DNA of 64,000 nt, from positions 8,011,001-8,075,000 of the forward strand of contig NC_046681.1 in the NCBI RefSeq assembly GCF_009870125.1, read 5' to 3'. Made by a program: the position numbers and the translations under genes. The stretch comes from Drosophila pseudoobscura. Its lineage: Eukaryota; Arthropoda; Insecta; Diptera; Drosophilidae. Shown here one piece after another: positions 1-13,000 of this stretch (the first letter of the stretch is position 1; every line of letters starts with the position of its first letter). The notes beneath the pieces are model-generated. The model did no database searches. It saw only the letters and a program-made list of their open reading frames with translations, and was not told the DNA's origin.

Positions 1-3000
1 CAACGGCAACTTCCAGTCGCTGCCCGAGCGCGGACCAGGTAATAAGAGTTCCCTCCTCTCCCCTCCTCACCGGCAGAGGCACCTTATCATGCGCCTTGTG
101 TCTGGTCTGGTCCACGTTGTCCACTTTTGGCACACGATATACCAGAGACAACAACGATCAGAGGAGGGTCTTATCTGCGAGAGGCGCTGAATGAAATATT
201 TATTGAGTAGGCGCTGAGATTGCTGGCTACGTCAGCAGTAACACAGCGACAGCGCAGTCGCCAACGTGGCTAAACAAAAAAAAAAAAGAATGAAATGAAA
301 TTCGAATATAACATGAATGAAAGGCCAACTTAAGAGACCGAATCGATAGTTACTCTTGCAGATTGATCGTTTCTATGGCAGCTGCAGATATGATATACAT
401 ATATACTTCATGGTAGGTCGATCGTTTCCGACTTATAGAGTGAATATAGGAATATTTGTGAATATTCCTTTCATCAAAAGTTCAGCTCCAGTCCCAAACT
501 TTTGCATAATTTATTTGTCAGCGAAAATATTTTATATATACATACATACATGTTGTTGCTGTATTTTCATTTATCTGCCACGTTGTGTACTTCCCTGGCA
601 GCGAACAATTTTGTGCTCATCATCAAAATAATCCAAGCTTGCAATTGCACTTTTCAATACACATAGAACATATATTTTAATATACAAATTTTGACTTTTT
701 AATGCCATGGAGAAAACCCTATCTATGCAGTTCAGAATCCTATATCCGTTTTGGGTCTGAAATACCGTAAGCGGTACAAGAAATTTCATGTTTGATACAA
801 GGCTTTCTTCCTCTTCCCAATCTATCTATTGTCTACCCAAATAGCAAACGTTTTAATTCCAGCATAAATAAATATCTAGCAGATTAACACAATCTATTCT
901 CTATTCCTATTCCAATTATATACACAACATGTGTTTAGTGGGTATTCCACATTCGAATTATAGCCGCTATAGGCGGTTCCAACTTGTTTTTATATCCATA
1001 CAAAAGAAGAGGAACTGCGGCTGTGACTGCATCATCATGATCGTGGGCCGCACTTCACTTTCGGCGCAAACCCGTTTCAAGGCGACCTAAACCAGTTCTC
1101 TGGGGCTTCGATCTCTTTGAAACTGGGAATATTTGTTGCAATTGTAACGAAGATTTTTTTTATTCAATTGATAGCTGAACGGAGTTCATAAGGAGATATG
1201 TTACTTTCTCCCATGAGGGAGAGAGCTTTCTCAGAGGGCTTAACCCAATTTAAGGTCTACATGTGGTTGATAGGTATTGGTTGCCATCTCATCGTTGTCT
1301 CCTTTCTAATTTGTTTCCACCATATTTGCATAATCAATTCTACATCTACCGTGAGCCTAAAACTAGTTTTCTTAACTTTTTTGTTGCTCTTCAACAATGT
1401 TTTTACATATTTACTAAGCTGTATTCTATAGAGACATTTATAAATAGTGGATTTAAGCTAGGCAGGGAGCTGTCTGGCGTTCCCAAGTATTTTAATTAGA
1501 TATGTATATTGAAACCTAATGAGAATTTCAAGGAAAGTATAGTTGTTGGATTGTTGTGGGATGTTTCTCTGATATTTAATCATTTACCATTTCTGTATTC
1601 CTTTCCTTTTAAATGTCAGATGTAAGGAATATATGGTCGAGTTTTTGTATATTCCGTCCGGGTTAATCTATGAAATGATCTAAGACTGTCTCATAATTTT
1701 CAGATAATTAGGGATACCCAAAAGGCACAGTCGAAATGCTGCATTCCATTAGATCCTATGGCTCTCATTTTACTGGATCGTTTTTGACATACTTGTATCT
1801 AATATGGAAAGAAAACAAATTGCTTATGACTGTTGACATACAAAAAATAGAAATAAAAATCAGCAATATTTCCAGCGAGGTCAATTTCTTTTACTTGCTA
1901 TTTCTTCTATTTTCTTTGTTTATGGAAACATTTTTTATTGGATATCTAAATTGGGTTTAGTTCAGACGCCGAAAGTGGGCAGGACTTCTTATCGGTAAAA
2001 TAAAATCAAGAATGCCAATATCAACAATGAAAACGAATGGAGAAGATACGCAGATACAGCATGAGATCCATGAGATTCCTCAGCGTTCCATTTCATTTCC
2101 GTTCCACACACTCTACTCTCTCTTCCACTCTTCGTACAGACGCTCTCATTTTGGCTGTCTGCTTCTGCTATTTCTCTTTTGTGTTTTCCGGCTGGGTCCG
2201 GACAATTTTCTTCTTCTTTGAGGGGCCTCTTGTTCTTATTCGGAGCCACCAAATAATATTTCCCTAGTGTTCAAAACTTGGCAACGAACGTCGAACGCGC
2301 ACCACAACGATCCGCAGAAAAAGCCCAAAGAATAAACGAAAACGAAATGTCGAAGAAATTTTGTGAGTGAACCACGAAGAGGGTTGGCAAAGGAGGAGGA
2401 TGCGAAGGGGGTGCAGTGGGTGGAGGGAAGGGAGCTTAGTTGCATGCTGTCGAGCAAATACTAACAATTACCACCTAGACAGTTGGGGGCCCCGAGAGGT
2501 GCGCTACAAGTGCAGACAATCGTATATTTACGAGTGTCTCAGAGATTGCATAATTGCCGAAAAGATATAGAATGAAAATATGTGTGTGTTAGTGTGTATG
2601 TGTGCGTGAATCTATGTATTTTAGATTTTTCAGTCCACTTTGTCCATTTTATCGCTCATTTTTGTATGGGAGAATGGGAAAAGAACTAGATAATATTTTA
2701 GAAACTATTTTCAAGACAGTGAAAAGTCCATTGGCGAACCTTTGTAGTTCCGTGAACTATATCCTCTATCCACCTTAGGTTGATCAAAAAGTGTAAATAC
2801 TCTTGCAGATAATGTTATAGTTCGGCTAATATCAAACTTCCTAACTATCCATAGATCCAAAGCAAATTTAGCCAAAATGTGCTTATCTAAGTATATTTAA
2901 CGGAAAATATTTCCCTGACAAGCGATCCTCAACACCCAACGCATATACAAACATATGTACATAAATTTACATTAAAGAGCAATTCTCTGCAATTATCTAT

Positions 3001-3828
3001 GACTGTGACTAACACGCTCTTAAATTTCTGTGCATTTGCAGTGGAATCCCTCATCTACTGGCGCGATGTGAAAAAATCCGGCATTGTGTTCGGCGCCGGC
3101 CTGATTACATTAGTGGCCATATCCAGCTTCTCCGTGATCAGCGTGTTCGCCTACTTGTCGCTCCTGGCCCTCTTCGGCACCGTCGCCTTCAGAATCTACA
3201 AATCAGTGACACAGGCCGTACAAAAGACCAGCGATGGACATCCCTTCAAGTGAGTTAGAGTTGAGTCCTGGGAGTGGACTGTCATTTACTTATGTTATTA
3301 TTGATTTTTGCAGGGAATACCTCGAACTGGACCTGACGCTGTCGCAGGAGAAGGTACAGAACATTGCAGGCGTTGCTGTGGCACATATCAATGGCTTCAC
3401 CGCTGAGCTGAGGCGTCTGTTTCTAGTTGAGGATCTGATCGATTCGATCAAGTTCGGCGTCATCCTGTGGGTCTTCACCTATATCGGTGCCTGGTTCAAT
3501 GGCATGACTCTGGTCATTTTGGGTAGGTGCTTTAAAAATGATCTATTTATGAAGTTACTAACTAGTTATTTTTCTTCCACTTCCACAGCCTTCGTCTCGC
3601 TGTTTACCTTGCCCAAGGTCTACGAGAACAACAAACAATCGATTGACACCTACTTGGACCTGGTGCGCAGCAAATTGACAGAGATCACCGACAAGTGAGT
3701 GTGGAGTGAGCCCCCAGGGAGAACAGAAAATATAACAAAATCTCTTTCCTTTCCGTAGGATCCGAGTGGCCATCCCCATTGGCAACAAGAAGCCCGTGGC
3801 TGCTGCCGAGTCTGACAAGGACAAGTAA
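1..3828 (+). CDS. Rtnl1: Reticulon-like 1, 3' part (several isoforms)
   Basis: This is the reticulon-homology domain of the single conserved fly reticulon, an ER membrane-shaping protein that bends tubules with two hairpin membrane segments. Coding exons: 1-38 (end of an exon from a longer isoform, phase 1), 3042-3249, 3314-3522, 3589-3694 and 3759-3828 (TAA). The reticulon domain begins VESLIYWRDVKKSGIVFGAG. The first hydrophobic hairpin follows at once and the second (VILWVFTYIGAWFNGMTLVI) comes after a loop of about 66 residues. The C-terminus is lysine-rich and ends in DKDK, a possible KKxx-like ER-retrieval signal. All splice phases fit. An internal first exon at 2347-2362 gives a 202-residue short form. 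The gene is convergent with the large minus-strand gene at 7004. The N-terminal exons of the long forms lie left of the window. Confidence 0.95.
39..2346 (+). other. Rtnl1 intron, non-coding
   Basis: This is intron of the long Rtnl1 isoforms, AT-rich with poly-A and TA-rich runs. An isolated DRE-like half site (ATCGATAG) lies near 342. I see no exon with usable splice sites other than the one at 2347. Confidence 0.6.
2347..2362 (+). other. Rtnl1: Alternative first coding exon of Rtnl1 (short isoform)
   Basis: An ATG in good context (aacgaaATGTCG) opens 16 coding bases, M-S-K-K-F plus one base, ending at a strong donor (gtgagt at 2363). Phase 1 matches the acceptor at 3042, giving MSKKFLESLIYW. 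Short isoforms starting just before the reticulon domain are typical of the family. The pyrimidine-rich sequence just upstream (about 2100-2340) would be the promoter and 5' UTR; I see no TATA box. The start is inferred, not proven. Confidence 0.65.
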
Positions 3829-6800
3829 ACGAACCGCAATAGCAAAACCCACAACAGGAGCAGGAGCAGCGACAGCATGTTTATTTATTTACTAAGCATT
3901 ATTTGAATGGTTTTAATATTCATCCAGGCATAAATAAATAACAAAGCTACCAGCAACGTTTACATATTAATTGTATAATTGCAATCTACATCAATCGATA
4001 ATTGTAAATCAAAGTTAGAGAAACCCAAGCAACTTATCAACCAGCAACAGAAAAGAAACAGTAACTTTTAAAAGTTTCAAACATTGTCCAAGTGTCTAAG
4101 TTTTTAACGAACGAAACAAAGAAATAAGAGTGAAAAGTGGAGGAATTTGAAAACAAACAAAATATATACATATAGACGCAGCAATGCAATTATCAGTTTT
4201 CTGAGTTTTAGTAATTTTCAAATCAATTCGATTCTTTTAGTTGAACCTTTTTTAATACAATTTTTGCTTTAGCTATAATTTGACCATTTTTTGTTGATAT
4301 TTTGTATAAAACCAACAAGAAGAACTAAGATTACTCTAAAAATAAAACAAACAAGAAAAAATCAAAATAAAAATGAAGTAAAAAAATCCACAACTAATGA
4401 TTTTGTGTTTTCTAGCATTTTTAATAAAATATATATAATACCTATAAGTAAACTGATCCGTAAGTCATTAAATACACAAATTGGCGTCCGACCGCTGCAA
4501 CGCATCTTCGTAAACGTGGCCAAAAGTTTGGACCAAGATAACATACACGCTTGTCACAGGACCTCAATGTGGAATACGAACATGGTCGTAAATCATCATA
4601 CTCTAAATATTATAAAGAACCATTTCGAGCAGCTTTACCGCTTCATTTACACACTCGTACTTGGCCTTGTTTCACATTGTACAATTAATTTGTAAGCATT
4701 TTACATAAAATTAAATCAAATATTTAATGCAAATTTATTTAAGGCTGCGGCCAGTCATTGCAATTGTTGCTTAAATGTTCATTACTATTATAATTGTGAC
4801 TCTTTGTTGCTCGATTGTTGAACAAACTTTACGTTTGAATTGCTTATGTCGATGGAAGCCTCCCCACATACTCGTACTCGTGCTCGTTTAGAAAGAGAGA
4901 CATACCCAGATAAGTGCATGTGTATCGAAGGTACAGTTTATCCTTCAACTGTACGTTAGGTGTTCTTCTAAACCAGACTACATATATGTATAACAATAGA
5001 TATTTTTGCAAATTAATACACTTTAAATATGTATAATTACGAGTATATATAGATACATATATACAGAATGTATGTAAGTGAGAAAAAGAAAATCAGAAAA
5101 GAGTCATCGTCTGAAAAGAGATTGAAATTTCTAAGTGCAACAACTTTTCGAGAGTTTTTCTTTAGTTTAGTGCAACGTTACATAAATATGTAATCGCAAA
5201 AAACCAAACACACAAATATGTGCCGTAAGTTTGCTATGAATAGAGAATCGAGACAACAACCAGAAAACACGCTCTAAGTCGTATTTAATTCTTTAAAGGA
5301 GGCAACAGCAACAGCAGTTGGATATGATCGTAAAGTTTCAATAAAAATAAACTCTTATAAAATTAACCAAATTGAGGTTTTAATATTTTCTTTGTCGTAG
5401 ATTATTAAACCTTTACATTTTTTCAGATGTGGCAGGACATTCAAGCTTCTGGTCTCATCACTCCCAACATTTCTTTTAATTGGTGTTTATGCGCATATAA
5501 TTCTCGAAAAAAAATAAAACAACTTGTTAGTTTTGATTTCTCTATAAAGTTTATTTATTCCAGTCTATTAAGGTTGGTTTCAAATTCCAATAAAAAGATT
5601 TCCTTCAGTTATATATTTTTATTTGGAAAGTGCATTCCTTTCATACAAGAAAGGAAATTAATTGTGAATCTAAGAATCCATAGAGTTTTAAATTTCTCTA
5701 GATCACTTTTGATAAGGATCTAACCGATTCCGACTAATAACACCCGATTAACAACACAGATGGAAAACATTTACATTTGAATTTATTTGTAATATTTAAT
5801 ATGACTTCAATTTCTTCTTTCTTTTCGCCTAGCTACAGATGAAAACTTTCGTATAATGTATGTATAACAATCAATAATCGCTTTAGTTTAATTTTAATCT
5901 TTACAAATACAAACACTTGTTAATTTTTAATTTACAATTTGATAAGCAAACGTTATATGCATATAATACACCATGTATATAGTGTATATGCAGGTATGTA
6001 TGTATATGTACATATTGTATAACATTTATGACTTCAATTTGAAATATGAAAACTTTTAATTTAAAATTTGTAAACGCGCTGCGTTACTGACTTGAGTTAT
6101 TTTTGATTCATTTAACATGGTACACTTGATTTAAGTTGTTTTTGATTTACATATGTATATGAATGTGGGTATTAGTAGTATACGAGTATATCTATAACAC
6201 TTCTGATTAGTTTAGTACTGCACTGTGGGGCTAGTTTGATTAGCAATTGTAGCAAAAACGATGATCAATTTGATTGGAATGCAATGGGAACGCGAATACA
6301 AAGTTGAAGAGCTAATAGACGTGCCTATGCATGCGTATTTGTGTGTATATAGTTAACTTACACATGCACATCACATCCGGGGGAATACTATTAAGTTCGA
6401 TATAATAATATATTTGGCCAATTGTCTTGCTAGCACACGATTACAACAGCAATGCATACAGTTAATAGAGTTCAGTATTTTTTGATATGATCATAAATCA
6501 CAACAATATTTTCTATCCAATATCTATGGAATTATAATGTACAATATCTCGATTAGGAGCAATATCAATGACACGACTGTACATAGTTCGAGTGGCTCGC
6601 GATTAGCTTTGATTATCCTCTTTTAAAATAATTAACAATGGTGCTTCGTTAAAAGGTTGCAGCTTAAAACGTGGCTACACAATAGATCAACATAAAAACG
6701 TTTCAAAAACTAAAATATTAATAGTAAAAACATTCTTTGGAACATAGCAAAAGCTGGCTGCAGCTTCAAAACGATAAAATATAAATATATGTAAAAGTAT

Positions 6801-7003
6801 ACGTATAGTTTGTTCTATAAGTAAGTATGACGAACGGCAACGTGAAAAGTGTCCGCGTTCAGTACGGCTCAGTCTTCTGCAAAACTCAAAATCGAATGGC
6901 GATGATGTTGAGGACGTCATGTGGTTTCTTTGACTGTCGGCATACGCTAGCGTTAGGCATTGTTGTTTTCCCCGCAGCATTGTATGCAGTCCATGCAGTT
7001 ATG
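3829..7003. other. Convergent 3' UTRs of Rtnl1 and the BLTP3 gene
   Basis: About 3.2 kb of AT-rich DNA between two converging stop codons. On the plus strand, poly(A) signals near 3933 and a stronger AATAAA cluster at 5340-5351 suit short and long Rtnl1 3' UTRs. On the minus strand, AATAAA (read as tttatt near 5782) would give the BLTP3 gene a 3' UTR of about 1.2 kb. The region is rich in CATATGTATATA-type runs. Small open frames here show no family signature. Confidence 0.55.
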
Positions 7004-10000
7004 CTACCTATTCCCATCATTCTTTCGGCTCATATTCGATGAGGTCAGTTGTAGCTACAGACACAAAGATAGAAGGAGAAAATGCGTTAGGCAAGATCAA
7101 ATATTTGCATTTGGGAAAGAAGGAAGCGTGCCAGTTGCGGAAACGAGTGTGAAAAGCTAAAGAAGCGTGCAAGACAAGCTCAAGCGTGCTATGAAGTAAC
7201 TGACCTTTAGTCCTTGCATTATTATTTGTGGTGTTCTTAAGCTTAACGTGTCTCAACTTCACGCACAACAACAACATCAACAACAACAACAGGTATATTA
7301 ATCAGAGAAGGTGTCAAGGAACATACAATGAACGAGTCAACGAGGTGTACAAAGAGAAAGTTAGAGACAGTGTGAAAAGGTGAGAGAAGCTAGTATAGAA
7401 ACTGAAACAAAGATAAAATAAAATTACCTGCAAGGCTCGTATGGTGTCCAACAACGCCTTCTTCTCCTCCAGCAGTATGCTTATGTCATCCTGGGCGGCC
7501 TTCAAATAGGAACGCAGCACATCCGTTTCCTGCTTGGTCTTTTGTCTGTCAATGACGCAATGGATATGTGAGTTAGTTCCCAAGGTGATCAAAATATCAG
7601 TCATACCTATAACTTTCTGTGTTCACTTTGGAGTCCCCAAGCTGCCTGCGCAGCTGATCGTTGTCCAGCTTCATCTGCTGCATCACCAGCTGCATGGAGA
7701 GCACTTCCCGTTCGCGTTCACGTGGGGCCCTAAACAAGGCGTTGCCCAGAGTCTGATGTTGGCCGGCACTCATATTAGTATCTGCAATTTAAACAACTAT
7801 AATAGAAGGACAAATCACAATTTGTTTAACTAAATGTCTTGCCTATGGGCTGAATATTGAGCAGGCCGCTCTGATCACGCTCCAAACGCATGCGTCCGAT
7901 GCACAGATTGATGGGCACTGGACCAGGTGAGGTAATATTGACAGGTGGACGGTCCTCAAGCAAGTTAATGCGAACATTTTCGAGATTTATCTAAAGCAAT
8001 TCAAGTCAAGAAATAAATCCATTTGAAAGATAAAGATTGAAAAGCTCACCGTAACGGGCATGGGCGAGGAGATGACCTCATCCTCAGCCAGATCGCCCAA
8101 TCCAATTACGGTGCTCATTGACAGATCCATGTCTATGTCTTTCACACGAATCTCGGCATGATGAGTGATCCAGCTAAAAATAATCGTAATGTTCATAAAA
8201 TATTAGGTGATTAAATTGACATTGCGTCCTACCTCTGAATACGTTTACGATCAATGATGCCTTCAATTTTGTTCGGCATGTTTAGCGTCTCATCCAGGCG
8301 TAGACGTATGCAGGGCGGAGCCTCTGGGTTGTATGGGGCCAGGTTCCAGGCCTTACAACGCGCTCCGAATTTGGTCTGTAGTAAAATTTGCCACAAAAAT
8401 TTAAATAAACTCTATAGGATCTGAGAAGGGGTTAGGATTTTGAACATCTAAGGAACGACATGCAAAGCTACAGGCACTCGCATGCAATAGGTGTATGTGT
8501 GGTGTTTGGTGGTTTGTTGTTTGTGGGTGTTATAGCACTGATGGGAAATGTTTTTTTGTTTAAGCATAGAGTGGGTTTAGTTATCTACTCGTAGTTAGTT
8601 TTACTGGTACAATTTTGTTAGTCGAATTTCTGTTGTAGGCTGGTGCCACTGTATGTTTTTCTACTGTAGTTATTGTTGCTGTTGCTTAAATCCTTGTTCC
8701 TGTAACCTGTGTACGCTGTCAATTAGCTATGTATATCCAAATAAACCAATTCTGTAGTTGCAAATCATAGACCATCAATAAGGCCAGATAACAAATAAAG
8801 AAACTATAAAATCGACCATAAACTGGGGATAAGACGGGATGGGGCTACAAGGGATGGGTCCATGTATGTAACAACTGTATGGAAAGAGCTCAGGCTAGCA
8901 AACGGTTGGAGATATGAGTAGCTACTCCTCCTGCTCCGCATGCTCAAATTACATTCGAATGAAAAACATTTCCAAATTCGTTCCAAAAGAGCTCTTTTGA
9001 CTTCAAGTACTACAAACTTAGAATTCTTGAGCAACGTAAAGCCGACCCAGCAAGCTTTCCACTACTCAACTAGAGCGTTTATCAACAGAGAGCGGTATCA
9101 AACTGCAACTACAATATACAAAAAAAAAAAAACCAGCAACCGAGTCATAAAATAGTTAAATCATTGAAAATATAAAAATGAATACAATACTTTGGGTAAA
9201 TACTCGTATATACAAAGCGGTAAAACTTAAAATGTAAATCTTAGGCATTTAATTAAGTAAGAAATTTCAATTTTAGTATTGTTTATACCTTGTTGGCTTG
9301 ATGCGCGATCTATTTTTTGTAGTTTTAGAAGTGTTGGTTGTTGTTGTATTTGTTTAAAGTCGTGTTGAATGTCATGTAGAGGTTGTCAGAGATCAATTTA
9401 CAAGTGTATTCGTTTGATGTTGATTATATAGAGTTGGCACAATAATTGGTTTTGTTTGGTTTTTTTAGCACACATTGAGATTGATTTCGAGTATATTTAA
9501 TATTTGTTTTAAGAGAGAAGAGAGAAAATATAATAAGAAAATGATTATATGAGATGTTATCTTACAGAAAGCTGTTTTTCAAATATTCATATGTGGCCGT
9601 TTTGCCCACAATTTGAAAATATCACAACTTTGAAGGTGTTCAATTTTGTAGATGTTCAGATAAAAGATATCGAAACATGCAAAAAGTTAAGAAAGTTTAG
9701 CAAAACACTTAATTGAGCAAAATCGTCAAATGAACTGAAAATCGACAAGAAATTTTCTCATCTGTGGGTATTTACAACGAAACACAAAAAAATAAATTTG
9801 ACAAAACAAAAACAAATGAGAAACTCCAGCGAAAGCACTGAGAGTGTCAAAGAAGTCTACCTGCAGCTCATCCCATGGTATGGCACCGCACTCGTCACAG
9901 GAAACCGCAGCCACCTGCAAACGCACCGAAGACTTGGGTCCTTCCTGCTGTCGTATCAGTTCTACTGTGGTTAATCTGAGGGAAAGAACACCAAATTAGT

Positions 10001-13000
10001 AAAAATTTCATATGAGCACAGGAGGGGGGAGATGGTGCTTGATTCAACCTAAATGTAGCCATGGAGACAAGATCGCGGCGTCGCCAGGTACTGCCCTCTG
10101 ATGGTTCCGAAGGCGATGACATGTTGGTCTTGTAGCTGCTCGGTTCCTCGTACACCTCACTGGCCACCTCCACCGGGGAGGCCTTCATATTGTTGTCGGT
10201 GGTGAAGGGATTTAGGCGGAACATAACGTCCATGCAGTCCATGGTCTTGTCGTCGCCCATGACAATGGCAAAGTTCTCCGAATCAGAGCTTATGTCGCTC
10301 TGAATGGAGAAGGTATCACTGGCATCATCGTTAGGTGTGCCCGACTTGATAGCCGAGTCAATGGAAGTCATAAAACTGGAGAAGCCCTTCTTCATGGAGA
10401 GCAGGCCCGAGTTGATCTCCTTCGTCAAACTAGGCACAGTGTCCGTACCACCACCAGCAGAGCGGCCTGCGGTACTCTTTCCGCTCTTCGACGCAGACGA
10501 AGCGGATTGCGTTGAGATGCCCGTATCGGGACGTGATCCCTGGCTGGGCGTGGAAGACGCCAGCGTGGGGGTGCTCTGTATCTGAACATTGTATCTGTAA
10601 AGAAATAAACTTTGAGTCATACTTGAGCGCTGGAACGAACACGATTGTCTTACCCATGAGTATTGGGATTAGATGTATGAATATTGCCGTCAAAAAGCGG
10701 CGGATCGTTGGTGACAGGCGATGGTGACTCAACACTGCCAAAGGTATTGCTCTTCAGCTGATCCAACGGCGGTGGTGTAGGCCAGGTTATGTTTCCGCCT
10801 GTGAAGATGTTATCCATATTATTGATAATTTGTTTTAAAACAATTTTTTTCGAATTACAGTTTTACGTTCACTTTACATTATTAGAGATGCACTTGAATT
10901 GCCGTTTGGGTTAGTTTAGTACAAAGAAACATGCGAGATATTTATGGGAAGCGTTTACTCGAAGCCAAATGGATTGGGTATATGTTTTGTTTACACATAA
11001 TTACATGTACATGGAAGGTCAAAGGTACATAAACGTATCCGTATCCATTGAGCTTCAACTAAACAGCTCCTAGTATAAGTGTCTAGAAGTCCTAAGTGCC
11101 CACTGCCTACACTAATAAAATGAGTAGTTTTAAGCAAAATTACAGCACAAATCGAAAAGTGGAAAGTGTGAGGGGAACCGAACCGCTCCTAGCTAGGAAT
11201 TTGAGCTTGTTAGTTGGAAGGGCAGGGGGTTGCACGAATTCGGTGACAACTACTAGTGAGCTAGACATAGAGTAGACTTCAGGGCGATGTGTATCGCTCT
11301 GATTGGTTAGTGGGAGGTTTTGTGAGAGTCACTTAATCATAAAACTAAAGAGAGTGAAGGGAGAGACAACAAAAGAGATATAAATTCTTACTATTCATGT
11401 GTAAATCGTCACCCAAACTAGCTGAATCGGGTACGACACTTTCAGCATCACCACCACTTGATTCCTTACCAGGTGTTGGCGATGGCATCACGAGCGTCAC
11501 CTCGATCTGCGGCACAACGCAGCCAAAAATAATCGACTTTTGTTCATTTTGCTGAGGGAGGATCCAAAAGAATAAAAGATTAATTAGAAACGGTTCAACT
11601 GGAGTAAGGCATCACGGACATACTTTTTGCAGGATGCGATCGGCATCCAGATTGAGGAAGGTAGACATCTCATTGAGCTCCTCGGCGAGTCGCAGCAAGA
11701 AGAGCAGCTGGTAATGATCGATTTGCAGGCTGACCAGATTCGAGATGTGCGCTATGGCATGCACATCCGCAGTGAGATCGAGAGCAGGAGCAGCTGCAGC
11801 AGGAGGGCTGGCGCCGACACGCACATCCTCGTCGCTCAGGAAGGGATTACAGGGCTGAAGCGGGGGCAGTGGTGCCAGTGGGGCCAGTCCCATACTCTCC
11901 ATGCTGGCTGTGGCGCTCTTTCCCAAATCCAGTTGTGCCTGTGCAGATCCCGCATGCAACCAGAGCGTGACGGGCACAGCATCCACAAAGGGAATAGATT
12001 TGTTGGGGCCCAGCGAGCGAGCGCCTAGGAAATCCACCCACACGGGATCCAGCTTAATGCACCACACGTCCCTGGGCTCCAGCCACATAACATAGCGGGA
12101 CAGGTACTGATTGGAGGCGGAGCGCGGCAGCTGCTGGCCACCGGCACCCGCCGGCGACATGGGCGACATCATGCTGACATCCGAGGCCGCCACATGAGAC
12201 AGTATGCGATCCGTGACAATGCACATGTCACCCTCGACCGACGGGAAACCCGAGCCGAAGACTAGCGAACCCTCCTGCAGAGAGTGCAGCGCTTGGGCCA
12301 AGTCCGCCCGAGAGCTTCCCATTTCGCGGATGTTGGTTAAGGCAAAACGCGACACTTGGATCTGCATCGTCTTTGGCCGGTCCTTTTGGTTGGGCGCATC
12401 CAGGGCCGCCTCCATAACGACACGCGGCATAATCGCCTCCACCTTGACATCCATGTACATCAGATTGGGCTCCTGGTCCACATTCAGTGCGGCCATCTGT
12501 GTGCCATAGGAGCCATTGGAGGCAATCGAGCCGCGTGCACTTCGTTGCTGCTGTTGCGACTGCTGCTGCTGCAGTGTATTCTGGGAGCCAACACTCGTGC
12601 GCAGCAGGCTCTCGTGCAGGTTCAGGCCAAAGGAGTTGAGCCAGAGAATGGAGCCGAGATCGAAGTGCACCTGAATCGGATTCACATGCATAAATATCTT
12701 CGAAGGTGGCACTGCAGGAGAACGGAGACAGGAGGAGTCATTGGAAGATGAATGGGAATGGAATGCCTTTCAGTACTCACGTGGAAAGACAAAGTCTCCG
12801 GGGTAGTAGAAGTACGTATACTCGGCATGGATAATGGGCATCTCGGCGGGAAACGAATACCTATCCTTGTCGCCTGCAAATATGGAGTAAAGGGTGGGAA
12901 ATCTGTCAGATCTGAACGGGGGGGACTTTTCGCCTATTAGTTGGAATGCAGAATGGTAGCTCTGTGGCAGGCAACCCCATTCGATTGCGCTCTGTGATAT

